From contig UQZX01000004.1 in assembly GCA_900545525.1 (NCBI GenBank), forward strand, positions 1 through 64,000: a stretch of 64,000 nt of DNA, read 5' to 3'. Position numbers and translations under genes: made by a program. Below are positions 27,359-36,397 of this stretch, piece by piece; position 1 is the stretch's first letter, and every line of letters starts with the position of its first letter. The DNA is from an uncultured Prevotella sp. Its GTDB lineage: Bacteria; Bacteroidota; Bacteroidia; Bacteroidales; Bacteroidaceae. The notes below the pieces were generated by a model. It worked only from the letters and a program-made list of their open reading frames with translations, searched no databases and had not been told where the DNA came from.

Positions 27359-28762
27359 TCAGAACTTGAAATAGTTCTTTGCGTTGTTATAGCTGATATC
27401 CTCAACCATGCGGTAGAGGCTCTCCATGTCGTTAGGAAGCAGGCCTTTCTCCACGTCGTTGCCAAGGAGGTTGCACAACAGGCGGCGGAAATACTCGTGG
27501 CGGGGATATGAAAGGAACGAGCGGCTGTCTGTAAGCATGCCTACAAAACGGCTCAGCAGACCGAGAACAGACAGTGCATTCATCTGACGTGTCATGCCGT
27601 CGAGCTGGTCGTTAAACCACCATCCGCTGCCGAACTGTATCTTGCCGGGGCAAGAACCGTCCTGGAAGTTGCCGAGCATTGTGGCGATAACTTCGTTTGC
27701 ACACGGGTTGAGCGTATATAATATTGTACGCGTGAGCTTGCCTTCTGCATTAAGATGATCGAGGAAATGGCTCATTGCCTTTGCCGTGTTGAACTCGCCG
27801 ATTGAGTCGAAGCCTGTATCCGGACCGAGCTTTGCAAACATACGGCTGTTGTTGTCGCGTATTGCACCATAGTGGAACTGCTGTGTCCAGTCGCTGTCGT
27901 AGTCCATTTCGGCAAACTTCGTAAGCATGCAGTGCTTGAACTGGCGTATCTCCTGCTGTGAGAGCTGCTGCTCGCGCATTGCCTTTTCAAAGATTGTCTC
28001 TATCTGGCTGTCTGTGTAAGACTCGTCGTAGAACTCTTCTATACCGTGGTCTGACAGGCGGCAGCCGTTCTCATGGAAGAAGTCGTGACGCTTCTGCAAG
28101 GCTGTGATAAGGTCGTTGAACGTTGTTATCTCAACGTCGGCAACCTCTCCGAGCTTGTTTACGTATGCTGCGAAGTTGCTTGTATTATCAACCGCCATTG
28201 CCTTGTCGGGACGCCATGCCGGAATCATCCTTATCTCAAAGCCGCTTTCCTTTGTCTGTTTGTGATAGCGGAGGTCGTCAATGGGGTCGTCGGTTGTACA
28301 TACGCACTCCACGTTGTACTTGCGCATGAAGCCGCGTGCCGTATATCCGGGCTGCTGCAACTTTTCGTTACACTCGTCGAATATCTCGCGTGCCGTCTTC
28401 GGACTGAGCAGCTTGTCTATTCCGAAAGCTGTCTTCAGCTCAAGGTGTGTCCAGTGATAAAGGGGATTGCGGAACGTATAAGGAACGGTCTCTGCCCATT
28501 TTTCGAACTTTTCCCAGTCGCTTGTCTCCGTGCCGGTGCAATACTTCTCGTCCACACCGTTAGTACGCATGGCACGCCATTTATAGTGGTCGCCACCGAG
28601 CCACAGCTCTGTAATGCTCTTAAACTTATGGTCGCTCGCCACCATCTCCGGTATCAAATGGCAATGATAGTCGATGATAGGCATCTTTGCTGCATGATTG
28701 TGATAAAGATCCTGCGCCGTAACGGTATCAAGCAGGAAGTTCTCATCCATAAATTGTTTCAT
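27359..28762 (-). CDS. uxaC: Glucuronate/galacturonate isomerase
   Basis: Uronate isomerase converts D-glucuronate to fructuronate and D-galacturonate to tagaturonate in hexuronate catabolism. It is cytoplasmic, of the amidohydrolase superfamily. The metal-binding HxH is in MPIIDYHCHLIPE near residue 32. Other family blocks are ECVCTTDDPIDDLRYH, AIRDNNSRMF and QFGSGWWFNDQLDGM, with LTDSRSFLSYPRHEYFRR near the C-terminus. The 467 residues are a normal length. It is monocistronic here, with no other uronate genes adjacent, and divergent from the asparaginase gene. A -7 box TATATTTG lies at 28827-28820. Confidence 0.96.
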   Translation of the reverse strand: MKQFMDENFLLDTVTAQDLYHNHAAKMPIIDYHCHLIPEMVASDHKFKSITELWLGGDHYKWRAMRTNGVDEKYCTGTETSDWEKFEKWAETVPYTFRNPLYHWTHLELKTAFGIDKLLSPKTAREIFDECNEKLQQPGYTARGFMRKYNVECVCTTDDPIDDLRYHKQTKESGFEIRMIPAWRPDKAMAVDNTSNFAAYVNKLGEVADVEITTFNDLITALQKRHDFFHENGCRLSDHGIEEFYDESYTDSQIETIFEKAMREQQLSQQEIRQFKHCMLTKFAEMDYDSDWTQQFHYGAIRDNNSRMFAKLGPDTGFDSIGEFNTAKAMSHFLDHLNAEGKLTRTILYTLNPCANEVIATMLGNFQDGSCPGKIQFGSGWWFNDQLDGMTRQMNALSVLGLLSRFVGMLTDSRSFLSYPRHEYFRRLLCNLLGNDVEKGLLPNDMESLYRMVEDISYNNAKNYFKF

Positions 28763-28904
28763 GTTTTTCTTGTTTTATAAGTGTTTATTATAGTTTGTAA
28801 TTTATGTATATCAGTTATGCAAATATACACGTTTTTTTTTGATTTCAGCATATTTTAAATTATATTTGCAGAAAATAAGCTACGCCTCGGCAATTTCAAA
28901 CAAG

Positions 28905-28934
28905 TTTGATTGCGCTCGGCTTGCATTATCTTTG
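28905..28934 (+). promoter_or_regulatory. Promoter of the asparaginase gene
   Basis: TTTG at 28905-28908 and TATCTTTG at 28927-28934 are spaced 18 nt. The start codon lies 23 nt downstream. Confidence 0.65.
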
Positions 28935-28956
28935 CACAAAATAAAAGAATACGACA

Positions 28957-30033
28957 ATGCCACTTAACAAAAAGGAAGTTACGGAAGATATCTGCATGCA
29001 GCGTACTGACAAAGTGCTGATGATTTATACGGGAGGAACTATCGGCATGGGAAAGAACCAGCAGACGGGAGCATTGGAACCGCTCGATTTCAATCATCTG
29101 ATAAGCTACATACCGGAGTTTGCATCATTGCCTACAGCCGTGGACTGCTATCAGTTTACTCCGCCGATAGACTCGAGCGACATGTCGCCGCGCCTGTGGG
29201 CACAGCTCGTGCGCATAATTGCCGACAGGTATGTGCACTATGACGGCTTCGTGATACTGCATGGCACCGACACCATGGCATATACGGCATCGGCATTGTC
29301 GTTCATGCTTGAGAACCTCACCAAGCCGGTGGTACTTACCGGAAGCCAGTTGCCTATCGGACAGTTGCGGACCGACGGCAAGGAGAACCTCATAACAAGC
29401 ATCGAGATTGCGGCGGCACACCATAAGGACGGGACGGCAATAGTGCCTGAAGTGTGCATATACTTCAGCGGACACCTGCTGAGAGGCAACCGCTCTACGA
29501 AAACAAACGCCGACGGCTTCAACGCATTTGAGTCTTTTAACTATCCGCATCTCGGCGATGCAGGGGTAAACATTATATACCATGAAGAGTATATACTGCA
29601 TCCCGACTTCAACAAACCTATGGTCCCGCATTTCGCAACAGACCCCAACGTCATCGTATTCTCTCTCTTTCCGGGCATACAGGAACACCTTGTCAGACAC
29701 TTCACGGAGGCTCCGGAACTGCGTTCGATAGTGATGCGGACGTTCGGCAGCGGAAACGCCCCGCAGCACAAGTGGCTTATGCGCCTGCTAAAGGAGTGTG
29801 CCTCGCGCGGAGTTACCATTGTGAACATAAGCCAATGTCTCGCCGGATGTGTGGAAATGGCGCGCTACGACACAGGATACCAGCTTAAGGGCACGGGTGT
29901 TATAAGCGGTTTCGACAGCACGGTGGAAAGTGCAATCACCAAGCTGATGTTCTTGCAGGCTCATCATTCTGACTATAATATAATAAGAAAAATGATGAAC
30001 AGGTCGCTTGCCGGTGAAATAACAATATCATAA
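28957..30033 (+). CDS. ansA: Type I (cytoplasmic) L-asparaginase
   Basis: The 358-residue enzyme hydrolyses L-asparagine to aspartate and ammonia. Both catalytic threonine motifs are present: MIYTGGTIGMGKN near residue 25 and VILHGTDTMAYTAS near residue 98. VLTGSQLPIGQLRTDGKENL is also typical. There is no signal peptide, so it is the cytoplasmic low-affinity type. The start at 28957 matches the promoter; an internal ATG at 28996 would also keep all domains. Confidence 0.93.
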   Translation: MPLNKKEVTEDICMQRTDKVLMIYTGGTIGMGKNQQTGALEPLDFNHLISYIPEFASLPTAVDCYQFTPPIDSSDMSPRLWAQLVRIIADRYVHYDGFVILHGTDTMAYTASALSFMLENLTKPVVLTGSQLPIGQLRTDGKENLITSIEIAAAHHKDGTAIVPEVCIYFSGHLLRGNRSTKTNADGFNAFESFNYPHLGDAGVNIIYHEEYILHPDFNKPMVPHFATDPNVIVFSLFPGIQEHLVRHFTEAPELRSIVMRTFGSGNAPQHKWLMRLLKECASRGVTIVNISQCLAGCVEMARYDTGYQLKGTGVISGFDSTVESAITKLMFLQAHHSDYNIIRKMMNRSLAGEITIS

Positions 30034-30078
30034 CACATTGAAACAAATCATTTTTTTTGTAAAATAGCAATACGCCGT

Positions 30079-30110
30079 TTTGGAAGTTAACCCGAAATGG
30101 CGTATATTTG
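30079..30110 (+). promoter_or_regulatory. Promoter of the rubrerythrin gene
   Basis: TTTG at 30079-30082 and TATATTTG at 30103-30110, spaced 20 nt. A leader of about 70 nt ends in a good AAAGGAGAG ribosome-binding site. Confidence 0.65.
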
Positions 30111-30187
30111 CATCATAGACATTTAAACGTCTGGAGTATCGATAAAACTTATTTTAAATATTAATCAACCAAGTAAAGGAGAGAATT

Positions 30188-30730
30188 ATGAAAGACCTAA
30201 AAGGAACAAAGACAGAGAAAAACCTGTTGGAGGCATTTGCAGGCGAGTCAATGGCACGTAACAAATATACTTATTTTGCATCAAAGGCGAAGAAGGACGG
30301 GTATGTACAGATTGCAGCTATATTTGAAGAGACGGCTGCAAACGAGAAGGAGCATGCAAAACTGTGGTACAAGTTCCTGCACGGCGGTAAGGTTGCAGGA
30401 ACAATGGACAACCTTGCCGATGCAGCAGCCGGAGAGAATTATGAATGGACCGACATGTATGCGCGTATGGCAAAAGAGGCACGCGAGGAAGGTTTCGATG
30501 AGATAGCAGAGAAATTCGAGGGTGTACTTGAAGTTGAAAAGCAGCATGAGGCACGCTACCGCAAGCTTCTTAAGAACGTTGAAGACAAGAAGGTATTCTC
30601 AAAGGACGGCGAATGTATATGGCAGTGCATAAACTGCGGACACATCGTCATTGGCAAGCAGGCTCCCGAAAAGTGCCCTGTATGCGACCACGCACAGAGC
30701 TATTTCCAGATAAAACCTGAAAACTATTAA
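30188..30730 (+). CDS. rbr: Rubrerythrin
   Basis: Rubrerythrin reduces hydrogen peroxide in anaerobes. It has an N-terminal ferritin-like diiron four-helix bundle (LLEAFAGESMARNKYTYFA, IFEETAANEKEHAKLWY, FEGVLEVEKQHEARYRKLL) that supplies the Glu/His ligands. A C-terminal rubredoxin-like iron centre has two CxxC pairs (CINCGHIV and CPVCDHA). The 180-residue length is typical. It is monocistronic with a strong promoter and terminator, as expected for an abundant oxidative-stress protein. Confidence 0.96.
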   Translation: MKDLKGTKTEKNLLEAFAGESMARNKYTYFASKAKKDGYVQIAAIFEETAANEKEHAKLWYKFLHGGKVAGTMDNLADAAAGENYEWTDMYARMAKEAREEGFDEIAEKFEGVLEVEKQHEARYRKLLKNVEDKKVFSKDGECIWQCINCGHIVIGKQAPEKCPVCDHAQSYFQIKPENY

Positions 30731-30764
30731 CGGGATATACCATTACTGTATAAATATAAAAATT

Positions 30765-30803
30765 AAACCGCATGTGTCTTTAAACATTAAGCACATGCGG
30801 TTT
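30765..30803. terminator. Bidirectional terminator between rubrerythrin and M15 peptidase genes
   Basis: A 12-bp perfect stem (30765-30776 with 30792-30803) with A-tracts on its left and T-tracts on its right can stop transcripts from both converging genes. Confidence 0.75.
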
Positions 30804-30816
30804 TCTGTTTTTACAT

Positions 30817-31662
30817 TTATGATGTCACCTTGTTTGCCAGCTGTTCGGGACGGTATTCAAAGTGCATCGTATCATAATGATACCAGCGGCCTCCCCATAC
30901 AAAGCCATGCTTCTCAAATATACGCACAAGTTCGGGCGGTATGCGGTTCTTGTATGCAATCTTTGCCGTCTCGCCCTTTCCTTTATTTGCCCACAACCAA
31001 TAGTCTGACATCTTCACATTTATGTCTATCGCTATGCCATAGCTGTGTGCACTCATGCGTTTGGCACCGCGCACGTTGCGCCAATAGAATGTCGAGGCGG
31101 GCTTAAGATATTTGGCAAGGTGGGGCTTTGTCTTCAGTTCGGCGGCAACTTTTCTGAGCTGGCGCGATGCTCCGTTGACTTTGGTAAACTTTATCTTCTG
31201 TCCGAACCAGTCAACCGTTTCCATTCGTGATGAAACCTCTGAGGCACTCTTTCCGTACATCTTCTTGAACAAAGCCTCGCACCGGCTTCTGCCGGCATCG
31301 GAGAGATAGCCGGGTTTGGGAGACACGGTGTCATAGCGCATGCTGAACATGTCTTCCACGTCCGAATTGTCAAGCATCACGGTAAAGCTCTTTTTCTTTC
31401 CGTCATCGTACAATATGCGCTCTCCGTCGGGAAATACGATATAGCCGTCTTTGTATTTCATTCCTGCATCAGGATAGACATCCATAAGGATACGGGCACC
31501 GGCAGGAACGGCGGTTACATTGCCGCCGCTCCTGCTTGAAGTGTCTTGCTTTAATGATGTTTCCTCACTGGTTGCAGCATCTGCCGGCTTTACACCCGGG
31601 TTGGATGAACAGCCCATGCAGGCAATGAAATACAATATCAGAAAGGCGTTCATCTTATTCAT
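30817..31662 (-). CDS. M15 family D,D-/L,D-carboxypeptidase-like lipoprotein
   Basis: The 281-residue lipoprotein (lipobox ACMGC, Cys18) has a C-terminal Peptidase_M15_4 domain. These zinc peptidases cut peptidoglycan stem peptides or cross-links. Zinc-site stretches are SAHSYGIAIDINV (His and Asp) and WGGRWYHYDTMHFEY (His-x-x-His type). The N-terminal half is a linker plus a small unknown domain. It overlaps the end of the WG-repeat gene by 8 nt and is co-transcribed with it, suggesting joint work at the cell envelope. Confidence 0.85.
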   Translation of the reverse strand: MNKMNAFLILYFIACMGCSSNPGVKPADAATSEETSLKQDTSSRSGGNVTAVPAGARILMDVYPDAGMKYKDGYIVFPDGERILYDDGKKKSFTVMLDNSDVEDMFSMRYDTVSPKPGYLSDAGRSRCEALFKKMYGKSASEVSSRMETVDWFGQKIKFTKVNGASRQLRKVAAELKTKPHLAKYLKPASTFYWRNVRGAKRMSAHSYGIAIDINVKMSDYWLWANKGKGETAKIAYKNRIPPELVRIFEKHGFVWGGRWYHYDTMHFEYRPEQLANKVTS

Positions 31663-33625
31663 ATTTCTTTATAAACGCCGCATTGTATTTTTCTATTCCC
31701 GACATCTTAGACGTTACATCGCCGTAAAGGGGCTTATACCACGGGTATTTGCTGAAATAAGCCTTAAGGTCGGCGCTCTTGAATATATAGCCGTGGCGTG
31801 CATAAATCTCATTGCGGAGAATGCGGAGCTGTGGTTTACTCAGCGAACGTATGTCGTTGTATGTAAGTTTTCGTGTGCTCAGCAGATTGCTCAAGGCTCC
31901 GTTGCTGCCTGCGGCTGCTGCTTCCGGCTGACTGTTGTCAGGCTGAAAAGCCTCATCCTCCTCAACAGGAGCCTCGCCGGCTTTATCTTCTGTTTTGGCA
32001 AGTGCACCCGCCGTGGCATTGTCTGTCATAAGCAGAGCCACTGCCGAACTGTTATTCACCACGACAATCTGCCTGCCGCCGCCCAAGTCATATACAGCAT
32101 TGCCAGCCTCGTCTTTTACAAGTTTACCTAATTTTGCCACATAGGCTTTTGCTGCATCATAAATCTCATCCGACTTTTCAGAAAGCTTTCCCGTTGCAGG
32201 AATAATGACGCTCAGCACTTTGGGTGCGCTTTCAGAGAAGCGGCAGTTGCCGTTACTGTCGTAAGAAGCCATGTTGTCTGTGAACACGGCTCCCACCGTG
32301 ACGCTGCATTTCAGTATGTTCTCGCCATAGCTGTCGGATTTCATGCCCGTATATCTTTCTGGCTTCACCCCGGCATCTGTACTTGATGCTCCGCATCCGG
32401 CTATCTCAGCAGCCTTCATGCCATACTTATACTTACCGAAACCGTCTTTTGTTATGCCTGCTTCCTCAAACAAAGCCTCGTATGAGAAATAATCCGAGCT
32501 CACCTTTACACCGCCGAAGCTTAGCCCGACGTTGTAGATGTCGGTTTTCTTGGACATCGTGTTGCCTTCTGTGTCAATGAATGCCCAGTCGTCCATGCCT
32601 TCCTTCACAAGCAGATATTTCTCGGCAAACAACCCATAGACCCTGCTGTATGTGTCGTCGAAGAGCTTGTTGCCCTGCAAGTCGAGCAGTCCCTGCTCCC
32701 CTTTCTCGTTTTCATATATCAGCATTTCATCGGAAGCAAACGAAAGGCTCTTGTACTTTGCACGTATAACAGTCTCGCCGTCGATATTCTTCAGTCCGCA
32801 TCCGTCGCCGTCATTGAACACAAAATGACCGTTATAGACAAAGCCTATGCCACGTGTCTTCGATGATGGTTTCACAACCCACTCGCCCTTTTCATTCATA
32901 AGACCTCCTTTGGTCTTAGAACCCTCATCTTCAATCTCAACAGGCAGAAGACCTTCTTTAAAGACAGGTGCCATGTCTTCCATGTTCTTCACAGAAAACT
33001 CGGATGTCACGTTGCCACTCTTGTCAAGCACGCAATACTTGCGCTCCGATTTGCCGGCATCCTTATATTTGTTGTCCACGGCAATGAGCTTGCCCTCGCT
33101 GCATGTCTTTATGTCTGCATACTTAGGTTCTATCACCACCTCACCGCTCTTGTTTATACATCCGTAACCGGCTGAAGTGCGGAAAACGGCTATTCCTTCA
33201 CTGAATTCATAAACATCCAAAACACGTTTTCCCTCAACTTTATCAAAAGTGCAAACCGTCTCGCCGTCAAGATTTATCAGCTCTATGCTTTGATTTTTGC
33301 GTACAACGGGAGTAACGTCCTCTCTGAACGAGACAACCTCGAGATATTCCTCTCCGAGCTTCTTCGGTTTCTCCTCCGCTGTATACAGTTCCCAAAGTCC
33401 GTCTCCGTTCTTTACGAAGAAGCGCCCATTCATCGCAACAGTCGGCTCTTCCTTAAATTCTCCTGAGAACAACACCTTGCCATCGGGTGAAATCATACCC
33501 CAATAGCCGTCCTTCTCTTCCTGAAAAGGAATATACTCTATGGGAGGGCTGAAAACGGAAGACTTTGAGCATGCGTTTAGAAGCATCACTCCACAAAGAC
33601 AAAAGAAATAAAACAGCTTTTTCAT
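31655..33625 (-). CDS. WG-repeat lipoprotein with YARHG domain
   Basis: A 656-residue lipoprotein (signal peptide with LLNAC lipobox, Cys19). It carries a series of WG-type repeats (DGYWGMISPDGKVLF, AGYGCINKSGEVVIEPKY, DWAFIDTEGN) forming a beta-propeller-like binding surface. A middle region of unknown fold follows. The C-terminal YARHG domain is LRNEIYARHGYIFKSADL with the closing PWYKPLYGDV. YARHG domains are extracellular modules thought to bind cell-wall or protein ligands. It is first of a two-gene operon with the M15 peptidase. Confidence 0.85.
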   Translation of the reverse strand: MKKLFYFFCLCGVMLLNACSKSSVFSPPIEYIPFQEEKDGYWGMISPDGKVLFSGEFKEEPTVAMNGRFFVKNGDGLWELYTAEEKPKKLGEEYLEVVSFREDVTPVVRKNQSIELINLDGETVCTFDKVEGKRVLDVYEFSEGIAVFRTSAGYGCINKSGEVVIEPKYADIKTCSEGKLIAVDNKYKDAGKSERKYCVLDKSGNVTSEFSVKNMEDMAPVFKEGLLPVEIEDEGSKTKGGLMNEKGEWVVKPSSKTRGIGFVYNGHFVFNDGDGCGLKNIDGETVIRAKYKSLSFASDEMLIYENEKGEQGLLDLQGNKLFDDTYSRVYGLFAEKYLLVKEGMDDWAFIDTEGNTMSKKTDIYNVGLSFGGVKVSSDYFSYEALFEEAGITKDGFGKYKYGMKAAEIAGCGASSTDAGVKPERYTGMKSDSYGENILKCSVTVGAVFTDNMASYDSNGNCRFSESAPKVLSVIIPATGKLSEKSDEIYDAAKAYVAKLGKLVKDEAGNAVYDLGGGRQIVVVNNSSAVALLMTDNATAGALAKTEDKAGEAPVEEDEAFQPDNSQPEAAAAGSNGALSNLLSTRKLTYNDIRSLSKPQLRILRNEIYARHGYIFKSADLKAYFSKYPWYKPLYGDVTSKMSGIEKYNAAFIKKYE

Positions 33626-33709
33626 GATATTAAGATTAAATTAAGATTATACCTTATTATATATAGGATTTATATGGAATGACAGCACCCCACGTTCCCT
33701 ATTGCATCC

Positions 33710-33784
33710 CCCTACTCCTTACTACTTACCACCTAATACTTACTCCTTCTCTACTTACTACTTTCTCCTTACTCCTTCTCCCAA
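33710..33784. repeat. Degenerate pyrimidine-rich tract
   Basis: On the plus strand about 75 nt consist of near-repeats of CTACTCCTTACTACTT-like words; the minus strand is purine-rich. It lies directly behind the dapA stop codon. No hairpin was seen. It could be a slippage-grown low-complexity tract. Confidence 0.5.
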
Positions 33785-33787
33785 AAA

Positions 33788-34672
33788 CTACATCCTGAAC
33801 TTCAGGCACTCGCTTATGCGCTGCATCGTTGTAAGGCGCGTAGGCACAAGCGGAAGGCGCAATACGTTCTCTATCATGCCCATTTCGTTAAGCATCGCCT
33901 TAACACCAGCGGGATTTCCGTCGACAAAAAGAAGGTTGAAAAGGTCGGTGAACTTATGGTGTATCTTGCGCGCGCTCTCAAACTCTCCCTTCATCTCAAG
34001 GCGCAGCATGCGCGAGAACTCTTTCGGAAGAGCATTGCCTATAACAGATATCACGCCCACGGCACCACATGCCACCATGGGAAAAGTAAGGGCATCATCA
34101 CCGCTGATTACATCAAAAGAGTCGGGCTTGTTCTTTATTATCTCGTCCACCTGCTCCAAATTGCCCGCCGCCTCCTTTATTGCCACGATGTTGGGGCAGT
34201 CGTTTGCAAGCCTTACGGTGGTTTGTGCTGTCATGTTCACGCCTGTACGTCCCGGCACGTTATATAATACAACCGGCAGTTTTGTTGCCCCTGCTATCGC
34301 CTTGAAATGCTGGTAAAGCCCCTCCTGCGAAGGTTTGTTGTAGAAAGGACATACACTCAGCACGCCGTCTATTCCCGCGAAGTCGCCGGTTTTCAGTTCC
34401 TCCACGACAGCAGCCGTGTTGTTTCCTCCGCAGCCGATGAGTATGGGCAGACGCCCTCCTACCCTCTCTATCACCAAATCCTTGATCTGCTTCTTCTCGT
34501 CTGCCGTCAATGTAGGGGTCTCGCCGGTCGTTGCCAATATGCAAAGAAAGTCCGCACCGTTCTTTATCTGATAGTCGAGCAGCCGCTTCAATGCTTCATA
34601 ATCAACACTTCCGTCCGACTTAAAAGGAGTGACAAGGGCAATGCCAAGACCCTTGAATATATTTCGCACCAT
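33788..34672 (-). CDS. dapA: 4-Hydroxy-tetrahydrodipicolinate synthase
   Basis: DapA condenses pyruvate with aspartate semialdehyde in lysine/diaminopimelate synthesis. The 294-residue TIM-barrel has the Schiff-base Lys166 in VAIKEAAGN, Tyr137 in VLYNVPGRTGVNM, and LATTGETPTL near residue 50. Length is typical. It is monocistronic, with a promoter at 34706-34736 and no other lysine genes alongside. Confidence 0.95.
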   Translation of the reverse strand: MVRNIFKGLGIALVTPFKSDGSVDYEALKRLLDYQIKNGADFLCILATTGETPTLTADEKKQIKDLVIERVGGRLPILIGCGGNNTAAVVEELKTGDFAGIDGVLSVCPFYNKPSQEGLYQHFKAIAGATKLPVVLYNVPGRTGVNMTAQTTVRLANDCPNIVAIKEAAGNLEQVDEIIKNKPDSFDVISGDDALTFPMVACGAVGVISVIGNALPKEFSRMLRLEMKGEFESARKIHHKFTDLFNLLFVDGNPAGVKAMLNEMGMIENVLRLPLVPTRLTTMQRISECLKFRM

Positions 34673-34705
34673 AAAAAATTAAATGTTTCTGATTATAATC
34701 AGCTG

Positions 34706-34736
34706 CAAAAATACTATATTTCAAGCTAAAAACAAA
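34706..34736 (-). promoter_or_regulatory. dapA promoter
   Basis: On the minus strand TTTG (34736-34733) and TATTTTTG (34713-34706) are spaced 19 nt. The start codon lies about 34 nt downstream. Confidence 0.65.
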
Positions 34737-34748
34737 ACAAAGGCAGCA

Positions 34749-34787
34749 GTTTTCTTATAGATTGTGAGTTTTGATTTATAAGAAAAC
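34749..34787. repeat. 11-bp inverted repeat upstream of dapA
   Basis: Arms 34749-34759 and 34777-34787 are exact reverse complements around a 17-nt spacer, just upstream of the dapA -33 box. It could be an operator. The remaining bases to 35036 show no gene. Confidence 0.4.
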
Positions 34788-35036
34788 ATCCGGTACAAGA
34801 AAGTGTTCTTAAAAATTTCAGTAGTGAAATATATCTTGTCTCAATCTTTCTGGACGTCATACCATGACAACACAATTACATAAGCACACCTACCCTTCTT
34901 TGATTTAATCATTTTTAATAAAGTTTACGAAGATTTACACGGCTTGATTCATGTCCAATTTAATTGCAAACAATAACAAGAAGAATATTTATCTATAAAA
35001 CAACGAAATCATACATTTTTAATAATCCGGTACTCG

Positions 35037-35165
35037 CCGTTGTGAACGGATACTCCATTACATACCAACGGATACTTCCTTTTCAAGTATTATATATCTC
35101 CTTACCATGCAAGAGTTGACCTTTTAGAACGCAAAAGGTCAACTCTTGCATGGTAACGGAGTATC
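35037..35165. repeat. Intergenic repeat with perfect 24-bp hairpin
   Basis: Arms 35102-35125 and 35133-35156 are exact 24-bp reverse complements with a 7-nt loop. To the left the words AACGGATACT and CTCCTTACC recur, shared with the repeat at 14258-14450. I see no coding capacity around it. A frame at 35150-35533 is not credible as a gene. Confidence 0.6.
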
Positions 35166-35813
35166 TATTGAAAGTAAAAAAGCATTGGAAAAACATTATT
35201 TTTTGGAACCCACAAAACAAAATTATCATTTTGCTTAAAATGAAAAAAATGCACAACAGCATTCCTTCAAATACCAATCACTATCAGATTAAAATACAAT
35301 CATGGCTCTTCTTATGCAAAGAAGATTCAGATCATACGCACTCTAATCTGTTTAAAATTACTGCGCCAAAATCTATCCGATGCAAAGGTAATAAAAAAAC
35401 GAAACATTGTATTAATGATAAAGAAAATAATTATAGAAAAGCTGCAATCTATTTGCAATATAAAAGTTCTTTTCTATACCCGGATAATTTATTATACAAG
35501 TTAATCAAACCAGTCTTTAACTCTCTCCCATAAAGTTTTCTGACACAGCCCCGCCTTGCAATCTATCTACACATCTAAGCCAATGTTAGTATTACTGATA
35601 TTGCCATTGAAGTATATCTTATATGAAGCATATAACTTTTTCGGATAATACATATATCCGAGATACCTTCTTTAAAGTAGAAGGGGGAAATCTTGCTATT
35701 TCTTATTATACAAATAATCTGGAATACCACAATTTTTGCAGTTAAATAGTACAATGTTTAGGTTCTGCAGACTTTTGTTTGCAATTGTTTTCATTTATGT
35801 GAAAAATTCTTCG
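35166..35813. other. AT-rich gene-free stretch
   Basis: Nothing is coded that I can support. A minus-strand TAnnTTTG site (complement of CAAAGGTA near 35384-35391) might drive a short transcript, but no sensible frame follows. Confidence 0.4.
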
Positions 35814-35821
35814 TACCTTTG
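35814..35821 (+). promoter_or_regulatory. -7 box in front of the structured leader
   Basis: TACCTTTG, the perfect Bacteroidetes -7 form, preceded by T-rich sequence with TTG words. Transcription from here would start near 35828, about 570 nt before the NusG-like gene. Confidence 0.6.
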
Positions 35822-35827
35822 CGTTCG

Positions 35828-36397
35828 GACTATATTGCCTTAAATCCATTTTGTCGCAGTCAGACGAGTTCTTTCATGACATAAAGGTAAGGCGGCCTAC
35901 GCCGGGCTGAGTGTGGCGGAGTCATAACATGACAATGCGATACGAAGCGGGCGTTGGGTGGGAAAAGTAGTGCAAACCGAATGCAGAATCACCAAGCTTG
36001 CTTGAGTGTTATGCAGAGGTGCCGCCTACTTTATTTAAATATAGTCCAGACATAATGAAGGCGTTTACTCGACGCTGTGTTTGAGACGAGTCGAATCTTG
36101 CAAATTCAAAATCCAGTCTTGAACGTAGCAACGGTAGATGTCCCGGGTGTGATTATATCCATCCCGTGGAGACCTTGTAAGCACGGATTGTACCCCCTTT
36201 TCGGGCGCAATGTAATTGTTTATATAGGTCTCTTAACGGTAATCGATTATTCATACCGGCGTGGGCTCTGACGTTGTCTGTTCAACATGATTAGGCAGTG
36301 GAAGAGCCTCGACTCGTGGGACGGACAACAGGACGATCTCACGCTTCTTTTTATGTCCATAACGGAGTTCTGTCTAGAATGAAGTTAGGTCATCGAT
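35828..36397 (+). ncRNA. Long structured 5' leader of the NusG-like operon
   Basis: About 570 nt precede the first gene with base composition unlike the AT-rich surroundings. Pairings visible by eye: GGTAAGGCGGC near 35886 with GTGCCGCCTAC near 36022; GGAGACC near 36167 with GGTCTC near 36226, enclosing a smaller hairpin around a TTTTC loop; and ACGAGTCGA near 36086 with TCGACTCGT near 36308, a long-range closing stem. Long conserved leaders are known in front of upxY-type genes, where the NusG paralogue is loaded. It may equally be a riboswitch-like or independent RNA. Confidence 0.55.

Noticed and set aside
35150..35533. Open frame of 127 codons in the gene-free region
   Set aside because: Lys/Asn/Ile-rich composition follows the AT content, it starts inside a perfect hairpin, it has no ribosome-binding site and it resembles no protein.
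36077..36271. Short open frame inside the leader
   Set aside because: It overlaps the paired RNA segments, lacks a ribosome-binding site and shows no protein-like pattern.
35828..36397. Group II intron or known riboswitch (cobalamin) in the leader
   Set aside because: No domain V-like hairpin, no intron-encoded protein and no B12-box were seen. It is kept only as an unnamed structured leader.
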